DNA from: Chara braunii
Taxonomy: Eukaryota > Streptophyta > Charophyceae > Charales > Characeae
Assembly (NCBI GenBank): GCA_003427395.1
Contig: BFEA01000563.1
Location: forward strand, 340,936 to 364,727
Direction: 5' to 3'
DNA length: 23,792 nt
Shown here: positions 1-10,369 of the stretch, in pieces
Layout of the letters: every line of letters begins with the position of its first letter
Position numbering within the stretch: the first letter of the stretch is position 1
Translations under genes and position numbers: made by a program
The notes under the pieces: model-generated
Databases searched by the model: none
What the model was told of the DNA's origin: nothing
Seen by the model: the letters and a program-made list of their open reading frames with translations, nothing else

Positions 1-396
1 GGGGGGCGGTTAGTGAGGATGAAAAGGGGGGTGTAGGTAGGGGAAACAAAGAAATCTGAGAGGGGTGGACATTTCCATATCAGTTTGATACCTGCCTCCA
101 GTTTACCCAGGCAATTTTTATTTAGCTCAGATAAATCATCCGCCCCGGCCGCATTTCCCAGCCATTCCTCTTCCAAATATGTTCTTGCTTCCTGATTTCC
201 CTGCTGCTTCTGCTGCAGAACTGAGATGCCATCCTCCTCTCAGACTGTTTTTCTCATTGCCTTCACCACTTCTTGCCTGGCTGAGTGAACATTGGAATGA
301 ATTTTACTTCTTGTATTTTACAAGTTGCTTGCAAAATGTGCACCTTGCAATGTTTACATTCATGCTTCTGTTGAACCCACCAAAGCCTTCCATTCA
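1..396. other. No gene recognised
   Basis: This flank of the tRNA-Lys gene shows no convincing coding frame, repeat or RNA structure. No clear run of four or more T on the minus strand lies directly after the tRNA 3' end. The nearest one reads from an AAAA near 335, about 60 bp downstream, so a standard Pol III terminator is weak or distant. Confidence 0.4.
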
Positions 397-482
397 CGCC
401 GTCCGGGGGACTCGAACCCCCGACCACCAGGTTATCTCTTTTCTTTAAAAGCCTGGCGCTCTACCAACTGAGCTAGGACGGC
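397..482 (-). tRNA. tRNA-Lys(UUU) with a 13-nt intron
   Basis: Nuclear-type tRNA that decodes AAA/AAG lysine codons. On the minus strand the acceptor GCCGTCC pairs perfectly with GGACGGC. The D arm reads GCTC-AGTTGGTA-GAGC. The anticodon stem CCAGG/CCTGG is perfect. The T arm GGGGG-TTCGAGT-CCCCC is perfect. The segment between the two anticodon-stem strands is 20 nt: CTTTTA, then a 13-nt A/G-rich insert, then A. That places an intron after position 37, the canonical eukaryotic site, and leaves anticodon TTT. Total length is 86 nt, which is 73 plus 13. The discriminator base is G. The A box and B box (GGTTCGAGTCC) are intact, so the gene looks functional. The alternative of a tRNA-derived repeat is unlikely because every stem is perfect. 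Confidence 0.93.
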
Positions 483-676
483 TGTGGTTATTATGTTTTG
501 CCTTCCGTTTAATAGATAATTGGATAATTGTTTTGCACGAGCCAACACTCTGCCCCACACTACACGCAACCCACTCACACGCGCACTCACACCACACCCG
601 TTTTGGCTGAAGACCTTACTGATACCGACTCGGAGAATCCAGCTGACTATATCAGTTGGTTGGCACCAAGAGTTCT

Positions 677-750
677 GCAGGAGACCGTGGGGATTGAACC
701 AACGGCCTCCTGAATGCCACTTGCGTGCCTAACCAATTGAGCTAGGCTGC
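677..750 (-). pseudogene. tRNA-like sequence (decayed tRNA or SINE head)
   Basis: On the minus strand an A-box-like TAGCTCAATTGG and a B-box-like GGTTCAATCC are spaced as in a tRNA, and the span is 74 nt. The ends GCAG/CTGC pair, but the rest of the acceptor stem, the D-stem 3' strand and the anticodon stem do not close, and the T stem has a mismatch. It is therefore not a working tRNA. It is either a degenerate tRNA gene or the Pol III promoter head of a tRNA-derived SINE. The isoacceptor cannot be assigned. Confidence 0.55.
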
Positions 751-815
751 TGGATGGCGCCCAGATTCTACTATCGCAGGAGGAAAAAAAAAAAGAAAGA
801 AAAAAGAGAAAACTA

Positions 816-978
816 CGGCGCAGTCAGGGTTTGAGTTTGTAATTGCACTTGAGGCAAAAGGGCCGGTAATGCTGAATGTATATGACCTTCATTTCGGGTC
901 CGGTGGGGTCGTGTGGGGGTGTGTTGTATTCGCGGGATTGCCTGAAGTGCAATTACAAACTGTTTCGTGACTGCACCG
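816..978. mobile_element. 163-bp foldback MITE, copy 1
   Basis: The left arm (816-856) and right arm (938-978) are inverted repeats. They share a near-perfect core that reads GTTTGTAATTGCACTT on the left, then one mismatch, then AGGCAA, plus the outer GCAGTCA. About 80 bp of non-palindromic sequence separates the arms. It has no coding capacity. Its size and the motif TGCCTGAAGTGCAATT match the hairpin element at 14931-15091, so the two look like one family. A target-site duplication could not be fixed because the flanks are A-rich. Confidence 0.7.
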
Positions 979-1082
979 ACCCCCCAAAAAAAACTGAAAA
1001 AACGAATACTAAGGTCCTTTTTTTTTTTCTTTTTTTTTTTTGACGAAAAGGGCATTTCAAGCTCTAAACTACTAGCAGTGTA

Positions 1083-1084
<2 letters not shown>

Positions 1085-1123
<39 letters not shown>
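1085..1123 (-). other. Poly(A) tail of LINE #1
   Basis: An uninterrupted run of 39 T on the plus strand, which is a poly(A) tract on the LINE strand. It lies 11 bases from the conserved tail structure at 1134 and marks the 3' terminus of the element. Confidence 0.75.
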
Positions 1124-1128
<5 letters not shown>

Positions 1129-1133
1129 AAACA

Positions 1134-1192
1134 GCTCCAGTCTATTCGTGGGGAGCATCATGTGCTGGGAACCGGGCCCAGTGTCCCTTATA
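1134..1192 (-). repeat. Conserved LINE 3'-tail element, copy 1
   Basis: One of four copies in the window. In plus orientation the copy contains GCTCC (1134-1138) pairing with GGAGC (1152-1156), then a 5-bp stem CTGGG/CCCAG with a 7-nt loop (1165-1181), then GTGTCCCTTATA. It sits immediately inside the LINE poly(A). It is probably part of the 3' untranslated region recognised by the LINE reverse transcriptase; that role is inferred from position. The fifth pair of the second stem is G-C here, while other copies have A-T or G-T. Confidence 0.75.
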
Positions 1193-1439
1193 AATTTATG
1201 ACAAATTTGAAACATATTTGGAAAATTTAGCAGGTTTGGATAACTCTCACAGAAGGCGAGTAGGCCATAACTGGAGACCTAGCCAAAAAAGATCATCCTC
1301 ATGTTCTGGAGGAACAAAACCTCTTCACCCTGTTTCAGAGTGTCAGTTTTAGCCATATTATCTAGTTTTGTCCCACTATGCATTCTGAAATATGAAGGAA
1401 CACAAAATTGCTTGCTATCTACAATTTCCTCATCTATTG

Positions 1440-1793
1440 CTAAAACCAGGAACTTGGTACCATAGACAATGGAGGCAGGGGAAAAGGGTTAGGGAAATCC
1501 AACACAGAGCGTGGGGGTATTGAAGGGTCACATGATGTCCACTCCCCGAAACCCAGCTTATAGTCCCTACTAATCTCTTCATCTTCCTTTCCCGTAGCAC
1601 CATCCCATTGTATCTTTCCCAGCTTCCCCCCCTGGATTCCTCCCAACCAGTTGGTATTGAATTTTTGAATATGTTTGAGAATCTCAGTTTGAGAAGATAA
1701 AAGATTTATTTTTTTATTTTCTCTGAGTCCATCTGGTGGAGATTTCTGTTTGTACCTGTTGTTTAATAGTTTCAGTGAACTTTGGACCATCAA
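1440..1793 (-). pseudogene. Possible C-terminal tail of LINE #1 ORF2
   Basis: A 117-aa open frame between the zinc-binding region and the poly(A). It includes NLLSSQTEILKHIQKFNTNW, which is similar in style to the charged helical segment after the zinc-binding region in plant L1 ORF2 proteins. No catalytic motif is visible. The assignment rests mainly on position and strand. Confidence 0.35.
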
Positions 1794-1859
1794 GCCTTAC
1801 TCACTCCATTTCATATGTTCATCGTCTCATCCATATAGCCCACATGACTGCTCTTCTCC

Positions 1860-2300
1860 CTATTGTGAAAAGGTATTGCGTGAATTCCTCATAGGGCTCT
1901 GAAATCCATGCTTCCAAGAGGATACTCCTCCATCACCATGGCCATGGAATTTGTGGCTATGGTTGAGACAAAACTCGGTCCCACCATCTCCAGAGCCAAA
2001 CAAAACTTGGACATTGCATAAAATATGCTCAATAGTTTCTGGAATTAGGGGCTCATTAGACACTCCTCGGGCACGTAAAGTCCCCGAGGAATTGTTCGTT
2101 CCACCTATCCTAGGGGATGCAATCAGAAAAAAAAAGGAAAACACTCTGAAGGAAATTTCTTGGGCTCCGAGGATTCCCCAGCCATTTCTTCCAAATGCCC
2201 AAGGGACCTCACGAGGTCCCTTGGGCAAAAGGAATCCGCATTTCACGGAGAGGAGCAGGCACATGGGTAGAGAGACGTTACAACCGAGAATCTGGATCAT
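1860..2300 (-). pseudogene. LINE #1 ORF2 C-terminal zinc-binding region (zf-RVT-like)
   Basis: This 146-residue frame carries the segment PETIEHILCN preceded by ARGVSNEPLI. It resembles the signature of the plant zf-RVT domain, in which a Cys pair precedes ETIEHLLF and a second Cys/His cluster. The expected paired cysteines are mostly lost, in keeping with decay. It lies downstream of the reverse transcriptase on the same strand, as expected. The frame is read through a perfect 30-bp palindrome at 2197-2226. A frame on the opposite strand has no recognisable content. Confidence 0.6.
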
Positions 2301-2949
2301 GGCAGCACCCTATTGGCTGAAGGCCTCAAGCACATTTGATTTTTTTTTTCTTTCCTTTTTCTTTTCTGACATTGCTCGAAGGAAATATCATCGGGTGACG
2401 TACCCGAGGACAAGTGGAAAAAAAGCCCCAAATTTTATTTTGAACCAAAATGAATTTTTCCTTTTGCCCGAGGATTTCAATAGAAGTGTCTAACGAGCCC
2501 CTTAGTCTATTGGGAAAGGTTGTTTTACAAAGTTTGCACCATCGGGATGCCTTACCTGTACGTTCTAAAGTAAACATGTCCATCAACCAATCATTAGTGG
2601 GGAGACATATGTGCTCAATCTGCCTTTGAAGTGAGACCACTTTGGCTGGTTTGGATTTCATTAGATTAAACCACTTAATTTTCCTTAAATCCTCCTTACT
2701 AATATTAAGATAGTTTATCCATCTAGATACTACTATAACTTTTAGATTGATTTTCACTCTAAGCATTCGATATGTTGATTTAACTATCAGGATGTGAAGA
2801 GTCCGCTTATAATCCCTTTTACTTTTTTTTTCTTTACTTGGCGAACCCCAGATCCAGTTGGAGGGGTTAAATGATAGATCTGAAATGGGCGTGAGTGGTC
2901 TAAGAGCTAATCGTTTAATTTGTTCCCAAGCTAGTGTTACCCATTGGGT

Positions 2950-4650
2950 CTATGGATTAAACAGGAGACGCTTAATCCATTGGATGGATAAGGCCATAGA
3001 TTGGGTGGTTGGGTCAATGGCCCCCAGCCCCCCTTTGGTTTTGGGTTGGATTATCAATTGTCGGGCAACTCTACTAATTACATTCTTCATTTTACGATTA
3101 CCCCTCCATAAAAATGTTGTTAACTGTTGTCGGAATATTCTGAGTGTTGCTTTATCTAGGAGCCAAATAGCTGACTTGTACCAAATTGAAGTTAGGACAA
3201 CGTTATTAATTGTCAAGGTACGAACTGGTAATGATGAGTGTTTATCCTTCCATAATCCCAGCTTCATATGGGCGTTTTGAAAAATTCATTCATTGTTAGT
3301 TTTTGGTTTACCATCATCAGAAAGAGAGATCTTCAGTACTCTAATAGGTGTATCAAGAGGAAGTCACTTGACACAGGATTGTTCTGGGGGCCTGCCTCCT
3401 TGATGATGAATCCACCAGCCTAGTGTTTTGTTTCCCCAGTTAATCCTCATATCGGATAAACGACAAAACTTGTCCATCATGTTTTGAATTTTCTCTAGAT
3501 TCACTTGAGATGTTTCCACCATGAGGGAGAGATCATCAGCAAAACGGGAGCAGACTGGTATGGCTTCTTCTGGAATGGGTGTTACCTGAATGCGCTTGAT
3601 ATCTTTAAGACAATGAAGATTTGTTGCTAGAGCTTCCATTATAATTACAAATAAATAAGGAGCAACTGGGTTCTCCAGTCTGATTGATCTATGCAGTGGA
3701 ATAGGGAGCGTTACATTACCATTAATCATGACTCTGGTAGTGGCATTACCGTGTAGAATTCGAACCCATCTTCGAAAGTCATGACCAAAATTAAATTTTT
3801 CTAGGCACTTGTTAAGAAAGAACCAATCCACATGATCATATGTTTTTTCAAAATCAATAAAAATGAAGCCTGCATTATGCTTAGATTGACGAGTAAGTTA
3901 ATGAGTTCATTTATCAGTGGTATATTATCTTGAATATTTCTTCCAGTAATAAATCCAGTTTGCGTCAGATGAATAATGTTTGTGATAACCTTTGATAATC
4001 GATCAGTCAAGGTTTTAGCCACCAATTTGTAAACCACAGTGAGTAATGTTATAGGTTTATAATTATGAAGGTTAGTCTTTGTTTCTATCTTATAAAATAA
4101 GGTTAATACTCATTGTCCTACCACTTCTCTCATTTCTCATGAAGTCCAGAACGCTTGGTAGTAGTCCATAAGGTCTTGTGAGAGAGAGTCTCATAAAGCC
4201 TCCCAAAATTCCTTTGGAAAACCATCAATCCCTAAAGATTTATCGTCTTCCATTAACATTAAAACTTTCCATATTTCGTCCTTAGTCAGGGAAAATTCCA
4301 TTAAATCTTTTTGTTTCAGTGATAATGTTTTAGTGAGGGTAGCTAAGAAGTCCTCTACTTCATTGGTACGTAGATTCATTGGAATACCCATGTTCTCATA
4401 AGTGAAAAGGTCTTTAAAAAAAAAAACAAGAAAGCTTTGTACATGCCGCAGTTGTAGTGACCCATGAAGCATTATTATTGAAGGGATCTTTTAGTGCTTC
4501 AATTACCGTTTTTCTTATCCTTGCTCTAGTTATTACAAAAAAGTGCACATCCATTACTCCTTCCATATTGTGGTGTCTAAGTTTACCCTTGATTCTCATT
4601 CCTTGCCACCTATACTTCATTTGGGTCAGCAACTGGTCTTCCAAAACTTG
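2950..4650 (-). pseudogene. LINE #1 reverse transcriptase domain (ORF2), frameshifted
   Basis: Reverse transcriptase that would copy the LINE RNA at a nicked chromosomal target. Pieces in several frames line up in the expected order. First comes LTKDEIWKVLMLMEDDKSL with GIDGFPKEFWEAL (4191-4472), the N-terminal fingers motif. Next are VYKLVAKTLTDRLSKVI and QTGFITGRNIQDN (3801-4037). Then a frameshift joins the AYD-like catalytic region to DWFFLNKCLEKF, PVAPYLFVIIMEAL and the catalytic box FADDLSLMVE (3364-3831). Last is the thumb/connector with NNVVLTSIWY, FLWRGNR and GGLGAIDP (2950-3267). The catalytic FADD box survives, but at least three frame breaks and stops separate the parts, so no functional protein is possible. 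Confidence 0.92.
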
Positions 4651-4869
4651 TATTTCATTGGCTAGTACCTCTAAACTTTCTTGATTTTCTGAATCTGATT
4701 CAATTTATCTTATTTCTTATAATTTATTATAGAGTTGTAATTTCTTTGAATGTCTTTGTGCTGCCAATATCTTAGAATATTCATTGCATTTACGACCGAC
4801 CAACATTAGGTCGTTGTTGAATTACCTTATATCATCATTAATTAAACCTCTTTGGTTCCTCCAAAATTT

Positions 4870-5720
4870 TCACGCTACCTGCAAATAACTAACAAAATAA
4901 ACTATTTTTAAGTGAAACGTGTTTGATTTGTAATATCCTCTCCCCTGATCTGGTTTCTTACGGAACGAGAAAATAGCCACACACATCACATGGTCTAGCC
5001 CGTGGTAGAGACTTTTCAGAATTTTTTTTGCAATTTGCAATGCCCCTTGTAACTCCCGATACACAAGGATAAGATCAATACGAGATTTCGTAATATTACA
5101 TGATTGACCTTTCCTATAATAGGTAAATGTTGTTGTTGTGGTATCAAACCTTCTATATGAGTCAAAAAAACTAAGAGTGTAACATAAATTAGTTATCAAT
5201 AATTCATTCGACTCAATGTAGGCAGAGCAGGGGAATGGGATTTGTCACCGGTTGTAATGTTGGTGGAGCAGCATTACAGTCTCCTGCAATGATAACCGGA
5301 ATTCCTACCGGAAGGCGCAAGAAAATATTTTCAAAAAATGTTTAACGGTTCCCAACTTTATTTGGTCCATACGCACATAGAATACTAACAACTTCTAACT
5401 CAAGCATCGCTAAAATGTATACCCATCTACCTTGCTCTAGATCGACTTCCCAATTAATCATTTATATTACGGAGACCGGGGGAACCCAAATGGCTACTCA
5501 TGCACTACCCGGATTGGGGGCGTAGGCTCTACATGATTGATGCGGCCAAAAAAATTTATGACAATAATTATGAGCATCTGAATTTATTAGGTGAGTTTCT
5601 TTGATACATATGACATCAGATCATTCTTTACTTTCTATGCCTTTGAGTTTCTTAAGTATTGTTTGTTTTTCATTATTTTTTGCAAACGTCAATCCATTAA
5701 CATTCATGGATCTAAGATCC
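4870..5720 (-). pseudogene. LINE #1 endonuclease domain (ORF2 N-terminus), broken
   Basis: Apurinic/apyrimidinic-type endonuclease (exonuclease-endonuclease-phosphatase family) that nicks target DNA to prime reverse transcription. Minus-strand translation near 5720-5540 gives MNVNGLTFAKNNEKQ, a stop, then VICIKETHLINS (the N and QET-type metal-site motifs). Near 5400-5340 is SILCAYGPN (the VYAPN motif). Near 5320-5250 is PVIIAGDCNAAP (the GDFN motif). At 4870-5199 are SRIDLILV and LDHVM (SRID and SDH motifs; the Ser of SDH is lost here). Motif order and spacing fit L1 ORF2. Multiple stops show that it is a relic. Confidence 0.85.
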
Positions 5721-5911
5721 AAATACGCATTTCTTCTCAAAATTTTCCACTCTTTGTCATTGTTGTACAATGCATCAATCACTCTCATTTAGCTTTTCTT
5801 ATAACTCCATTACCCCAACAAGAAGGTAAAGTGAATGTTTTTTTTATGGGTGGAGCACGTTCATAGATCTTCCCAATTTCCTACATCCAAAATTTCATCT
5901 GTCTTAAAAAT

Positions 5912-7120
5912 TTATTGACGTAGGAGACGAAGCAGAAGTGTAATCAAATCCGTATCAGACCAAAAATTTCCTGGTTTGATTTTCAACATTTGAATCTCTT
6001 TCAGATTCTCACACGCAAACCAACGAAGGCCTACCTGTTTCGAGATCTCATACCAGAGATACACATCCCTTTCACCGATTTTGTATGATTCTGATGCCAA
6101 GGTTAGTATTGCTACTCCTCCCTGAGGAAACTGTTCCTTGATAAATTTCAATACATCCGATTTAATTAAGGAGTCTCCAACCATTCCCTTGTGAGAGTAC
6201 ATAAAAATAGGAAGGATGACTTGATTCCCTGCATCGTCACTTCCCCATACAAGGCACCTAGTGGTTCAGAAAGACCCACCTCTCAAACTCCTTCTTTACG
6301 TCTTACTAGAAGGACCACAGTCCCTTTCTTCGAGAGCACAAACTCCCCTGATCTTGTGGCTAGAAAATATCGGAGTTTCTAACGTTTGCTTGTCAATTTT
6401 GTGCCCCCCGGGATTAGGGAATGTAGCTCCCGACCTTTCATTCCTTGCTTGTCATTAGGTAAGTGAAGGTCCTCTGTGAGATCAATCATCCCTACTTGCA
6501 GACTGGACCGAGTCTCATTTACTAATGTATTGTTATCCTTTTGACCATCTGCTTGTTGGGCAAGCCCAAAATTTTCTTGGTGGTGGGTTAGGAGAAGGTA
6601 TTTGCGTTCCCCCGTTAATTCATAAATTATTTCCTTAAGTTATTTTGTTCCTTCTTGATTTCCAGGCATTCTGGGACGCAAATCTTCTTCACGTAACAAA
6701 ATATTTATTGAGCTTAGTGTGTCCATAGATCTCTGACATACCAATTTGTCCTCTACCTTACTTCGTTCGCATTCCTTACCCTTCCTCTTTTATCCATGTC
6801 TTTCAACTGACCCACCCCCATCAGAAATGTCAGAAGTATCTACATTTTTTGACTTTTCTATTTCTGCTTGAGAAGAACCTATCCACTGTGTATTCAAAGT
6901 TTTGTTAGTTCCTTACTGATTGGTGAGGGTGATCATTTGTAACCTAGTGATCACTTGCGTCCCTTTCCTTTCTTGTTGGTTGTTAGATATTCCAAAGGAT
7001 GAGGAGTCTACATGCTCAGTCTTATCCAACAAAGTTTTTTCCTCTTGAATATGTTCACGATAACTCAACTGAGTGGTCAGCCAATGTGACTGTCTGTTAA
7101 TAATTTTATTCTTAATCAGC
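5912..7120 (-). pseudogene. LINE #1 region between ORF1 and the endonuclease, unassigned
   Basis: A frame at 5912-6202 (96 aa) and several shorter ones occur, none with a motif I recognise. The frames are consistent in strand with the LINE. The region could be the ORF1 C-terminus, an ORF1-ORF2 spacer, or a remnant of another element. No promoter or RNA gene is seen. Confidence 0.35.
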
Positions 7121-7121
7121 C

Positions 7122-7590
7122 TTTTTTTTTTTTTTTTTTTTTTTTTTTCCCTTTGGAGCACCAAAGGTTAACAGGGAGCCCCACTCTTCAGCCCCAAGGT
7201 AACACCCCCAACCCTGAAAAGTGCATTGGAGATCATTTTTTTCAGTTTTCTTTTGTTTTTCTTTTTTGCCCTGTTTTATTTTTGGTTAAGGTCTGTGTGT
7301 GCCAAATTTGGTGTTTGTTGGGGTCTTGGAGTTCACTGTTTTGGCCAGCCCTGAAAATTCCTGAAAATCCTGAAAACTGAAAAGAGTGAATTTTGCATGC
7401 AAATGCACTTTTGCCTCGGGGTTTACGGCCCCTTTGATTTTTTTTTTTTTTTTTTTTTTTTGTTGGTTTTTTTGGTGTCCACTCTATGGAATGGTGACAA
7501 GTCTGGCGTAAAAGGTATGGGACGTTTGTTATAATGACCCTGAAAAAAATCCTGAAAATTTATGGCTCGGTTAACCTCTTCTCCTGTGGA
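7122..7590 (-). mobile_element. Probable nested retroelement insertion(s) with poly(A) tails
   Basis: Two long T runs, 7122-7148 and 7438-7461, are poly(A) tails on the minus strand and lie between the ORF1 and ORF2 parts of LINE #1. Directly next to the first run is a perfect 7-bp hairpin, CCTTTGG-AGCA-CCAAAGG on the plus strand (about 7150-7167), a plausible 3'-terminal structure. The stretch also holds repeated CCTGAAAATT units. No A or B box was found, so it could be a SINE, a truncated LINE, or simple-repeat growth. Confidence 0.45.
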
Positions 7591-7699
7591 GTCAAGACAA
7601 AGTGGTTAAGCCTCCTCTGCCTATACTGGGTTCTGCAAGCCAGAGTTGCATAGTAATTATGACAATTATGACTACTTGTATCCTTTCTTCCATACTTTT

Positions 7700-10369
7700 T
7701 TTAGAGAACCTTCTTCCCCCGCTCTCCTCTATTTCTTGCAAGTTGTTTGTGTTTTCGCAGTCCATTAGTTACTCCAAGCTGAAAATCCTCCTGTTGTGGG
7801 TTGTTCTGGATGACAGCAGGGCAAAACCTCCATCTAGTACGATGGGATTAAACCTAGTTGCTACAATACCAAACATTATGTTACAGATCTCCACCCAATC
7901 GGTCTCTGGTGGAGGGTCGTACTGCAACATGAGCTTTAAACTGTCACTGTTGGTAAGTATAGGCATTAACTGCCTATGTCTACACAATCATTGCTCATTC
8001 TTCAGCATTAAGAAATATTTTCTTTAAATTAGTTAAAATTCAATCAGCCAACTTGGTCAATTTCATTTGCAGAGTGGATGTGGGCTTCATGTTTCTGCCT
8101 TCCTCAAGCAACGATGAGAGCAGGGAAACTATAACTGGAGTCTTTTTCAGTTCAATGGGCTCACGTCTGAATGCATCTCTGAGAAGATCTATCTCCATTT
8201 GATCCAGACAACAGTCCTCTCTGGTTGTAGTAGCTTCTTCTTTTCCAACAACTGAGGGATCAACAATTCCATCCTTCTGTTTTAACTGTTGCTCTAGCTG
8301 CATTGACTGTGGTAATGGTTGGGGAGGTAGTTGGGAGGGAGATTTTTGCTCTTCGTCTCCTCCTTTCCTTCTTACTACCATCCACTCCGAATGACTAGCC
8401 TTAGGCATGTACACGTTTGGGGAAGGACCATAAGCTCTTGAATTACCATTCTCTTGATTTAACTGTTCCTCCTCAGAAAAGGCACCGGGTGGGTTATATT
8501 GAGATCCTACTTTTGTTACAGAAGTCCCAACTGCACCTATAGCCCCCGTTATCCCTGCATTTCTGGTGGACTTATCCCCAATATGAGCTTGAGTCTTTTG
8601 GAGTTGTTGAGACTGTTGAGGTTGTTGTGGTTGTTAGGTATGTGTGGACAATTGGGGTTTTGGGGCTTGTTGGGACTGTCCCCCTCTTCCTCCACAAACC
8701 TGAGCAGTGTGTTGTAACGGTTGCTGTATTGAGGAGGTTTGAGGGGGTCGCCAGTCTGCAGGTGGGCGTGGTGATTTACGAGGATCACCTCTACCCTCCC
8801 AGCACCAACTTATTGGTTGGTCTACCTGATTGTGGTCCTCATCATAAACCCAACCCTCATGATCTGGTACCATTGGGATCCATCGATGGAGTCTCTGAGG
8901 GTCCCGTTTCATAATCTGCTCCGGAGGAATAACATGTTGTGGATGGTGTGGACAAACAAACTCCGTGTAGAGATGACTGTATGCTCGGCATTTCAAACGT
9001 CATGACCGAAACTTGTGGGTTGTGTGTATGTAATAGATCCTTCCCCATCTTGAAAAGAATGATATCATCCATTGTAAAACCTGATCCTTTGGCAAATCCA
9101 GCGCAATCATGAGATAATCGTCTCTCTTAGCTACATGCATAGGCAAGGGGTGAATGAAATCCACGATCTTGAACTATTGTCCAAAATTATGGATAAATGC
9201 AAGTTGTACCTCTGTTGAGATATAACGGAGTTCTACCCAATAGAAGTCTCTCATCAGCTACTCCCTTTTTTCCTCCGGTCCTACTGTTTTAGGTAACCAA
9301 GGGTAGATTCTAACTTCATACCTATCCCACCACAACTTTTTTCATCAATTCATCTGAAGTTTATCTTGATCAAATATGCAAAGAATGGTGAAAACTACCG
9401 GCGAGACCGGTTGAATGAGAAATAATTCAACCATTGTTTTCGATTCGTCCTTCATATCCATTTAGTCTCCTCATTCATTGATATATCCCCGCCGTCTTCG
9501 TAAAAAAAAAAACAGTTGTTTGCATGCTTTGTATAAATTGCATCTTTGTTTGACAATTTACTCGTGGGGTAGGATTTCATTAACGTTTTTTTTCCTCCTT
9601 GATCAATAACCTGTTGTTCCAATGGCAGAAGAAAGAGGGAGAGGAAATAGGCTCGTGTTGAGGATAGATTCCTCAAATGAACTTTTAAGTCCTCTGGTGG
9701 CGATCCAGGCCGACCAATGGGCGGGCGCATGATACTGAGAGTTTTATATTGCAATGTGTTTCTCACTCACTGGGCCTAGGATGGTTAAGGTGATTTTCGT
9801 TTTGTTACAGGCACACCATTTTGGGTCTGTTGTGATGACGATTTTGTTTTGGCATCACTTGCCGAGGAAGACGGATGGTGATTTATTTTATTCCACTCTA
9901 ACGTTTTTTTTTCTTTTGTCAACATTACATCTTCATTCCTCTTTGTTTCCCTCATTTCCATGTATGTGGAATCTCTTGTTCCTGACTTGTCCATGTCAGG
10001 GGACGCCTTGAGGTCATTTTTCGGATGATCTGGGTCCTGTTTTTCAAATTTTTCATGTGCCTTGTTTTGCTGATTCATCATTCCCCAATTCCTTTTTACC
10101 ATTATGCCCCTTTCTTTTTCAGTACAACTTTCACCTGTTCGTTCTAAGGGATGCACATTCTGAGCATTTTTCGAAGATGAGTGCAAAGGTTTCTTTCCTG
10201 TAACACTTGTCTGAACAATTAGCACCCTCCCATGTCCCCTGGTCATTTGATTGAGGTCTGATCTAGCATATGGTGCAGAACCCAACTGTCGAAAAAATGT
10301 ATGTCTCATAGCACCTTGATAGAATAACAGGGACTTTTGTCCTCTCGCTCGTTTGAAGCCCAGCTTCAT
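7700..10369 (-). pseudogene. LINE #1 ORF1 (DUF4283/CCHC nucleic-acid-binding protein), broken
   Basis: ORF1 product of a plant-type L1, presumed to coat the element RNA. The longest open piece (9785-10369, 194 aa) is Lys/Ser/Gln-rich with no known fold. Minus-strand translation around 9450-8860 gives LWWDRYEVRIYPWLP and FYWVELRYIST, then VAKRDDYLMIALDLPK, which resemble the DUF4283 strand pattern. Next is KCRAYSHLYTEFVCPHH, a knuckle of the zf-CCHC_4 kind missing one Cys. Downstream are NRYNTLLRFVEEEGDSP (8549-8788) and SEWMVVRRKG (8040-8414), phrases typical of the C-terminal third of such ORF1 proteins. Several stops and shifts break it up. The domain order and strand match LINE #1. Confidence 0.7.

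Larger units (their letters stand above)
1085..10369 (-). mobile_element. L1-type LINE retrotransposon, decayed (LINE #1)
   Basis: A non-LTR retrotransposon read on the minus strand. In order from high to low coordinate it shows ORF1 (about 10369-7700) with a DUF4283-like region, a CCHC-type knuckle and a charged tail; then ORF2 with an apurinic endonuclease (about 5720-4870), reverse transcriptase (about 4650-2950) and a zinc-binding C-terminal region (about 2300-1860); then a 3' region ending in a 39-nt poly(A), seen as T at 1085-1123. Every domain is split by stops and frameshifts, so the copy is dead. The span of about 9.3 kb exceeds a typical plant L1 of 6-7 kb, partly because of an apparent nested insertion near 7122-7590. 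The 5' boundary is set only by the ORF1 start and is uncertain. No target-site duplication was identified. Confidence 0.88.

Noticed and set aside
6913-7164. Lys-rich protein over the poly(T) at 7122
   Set aside because: The lysine run is the poly(A) tract in frame.
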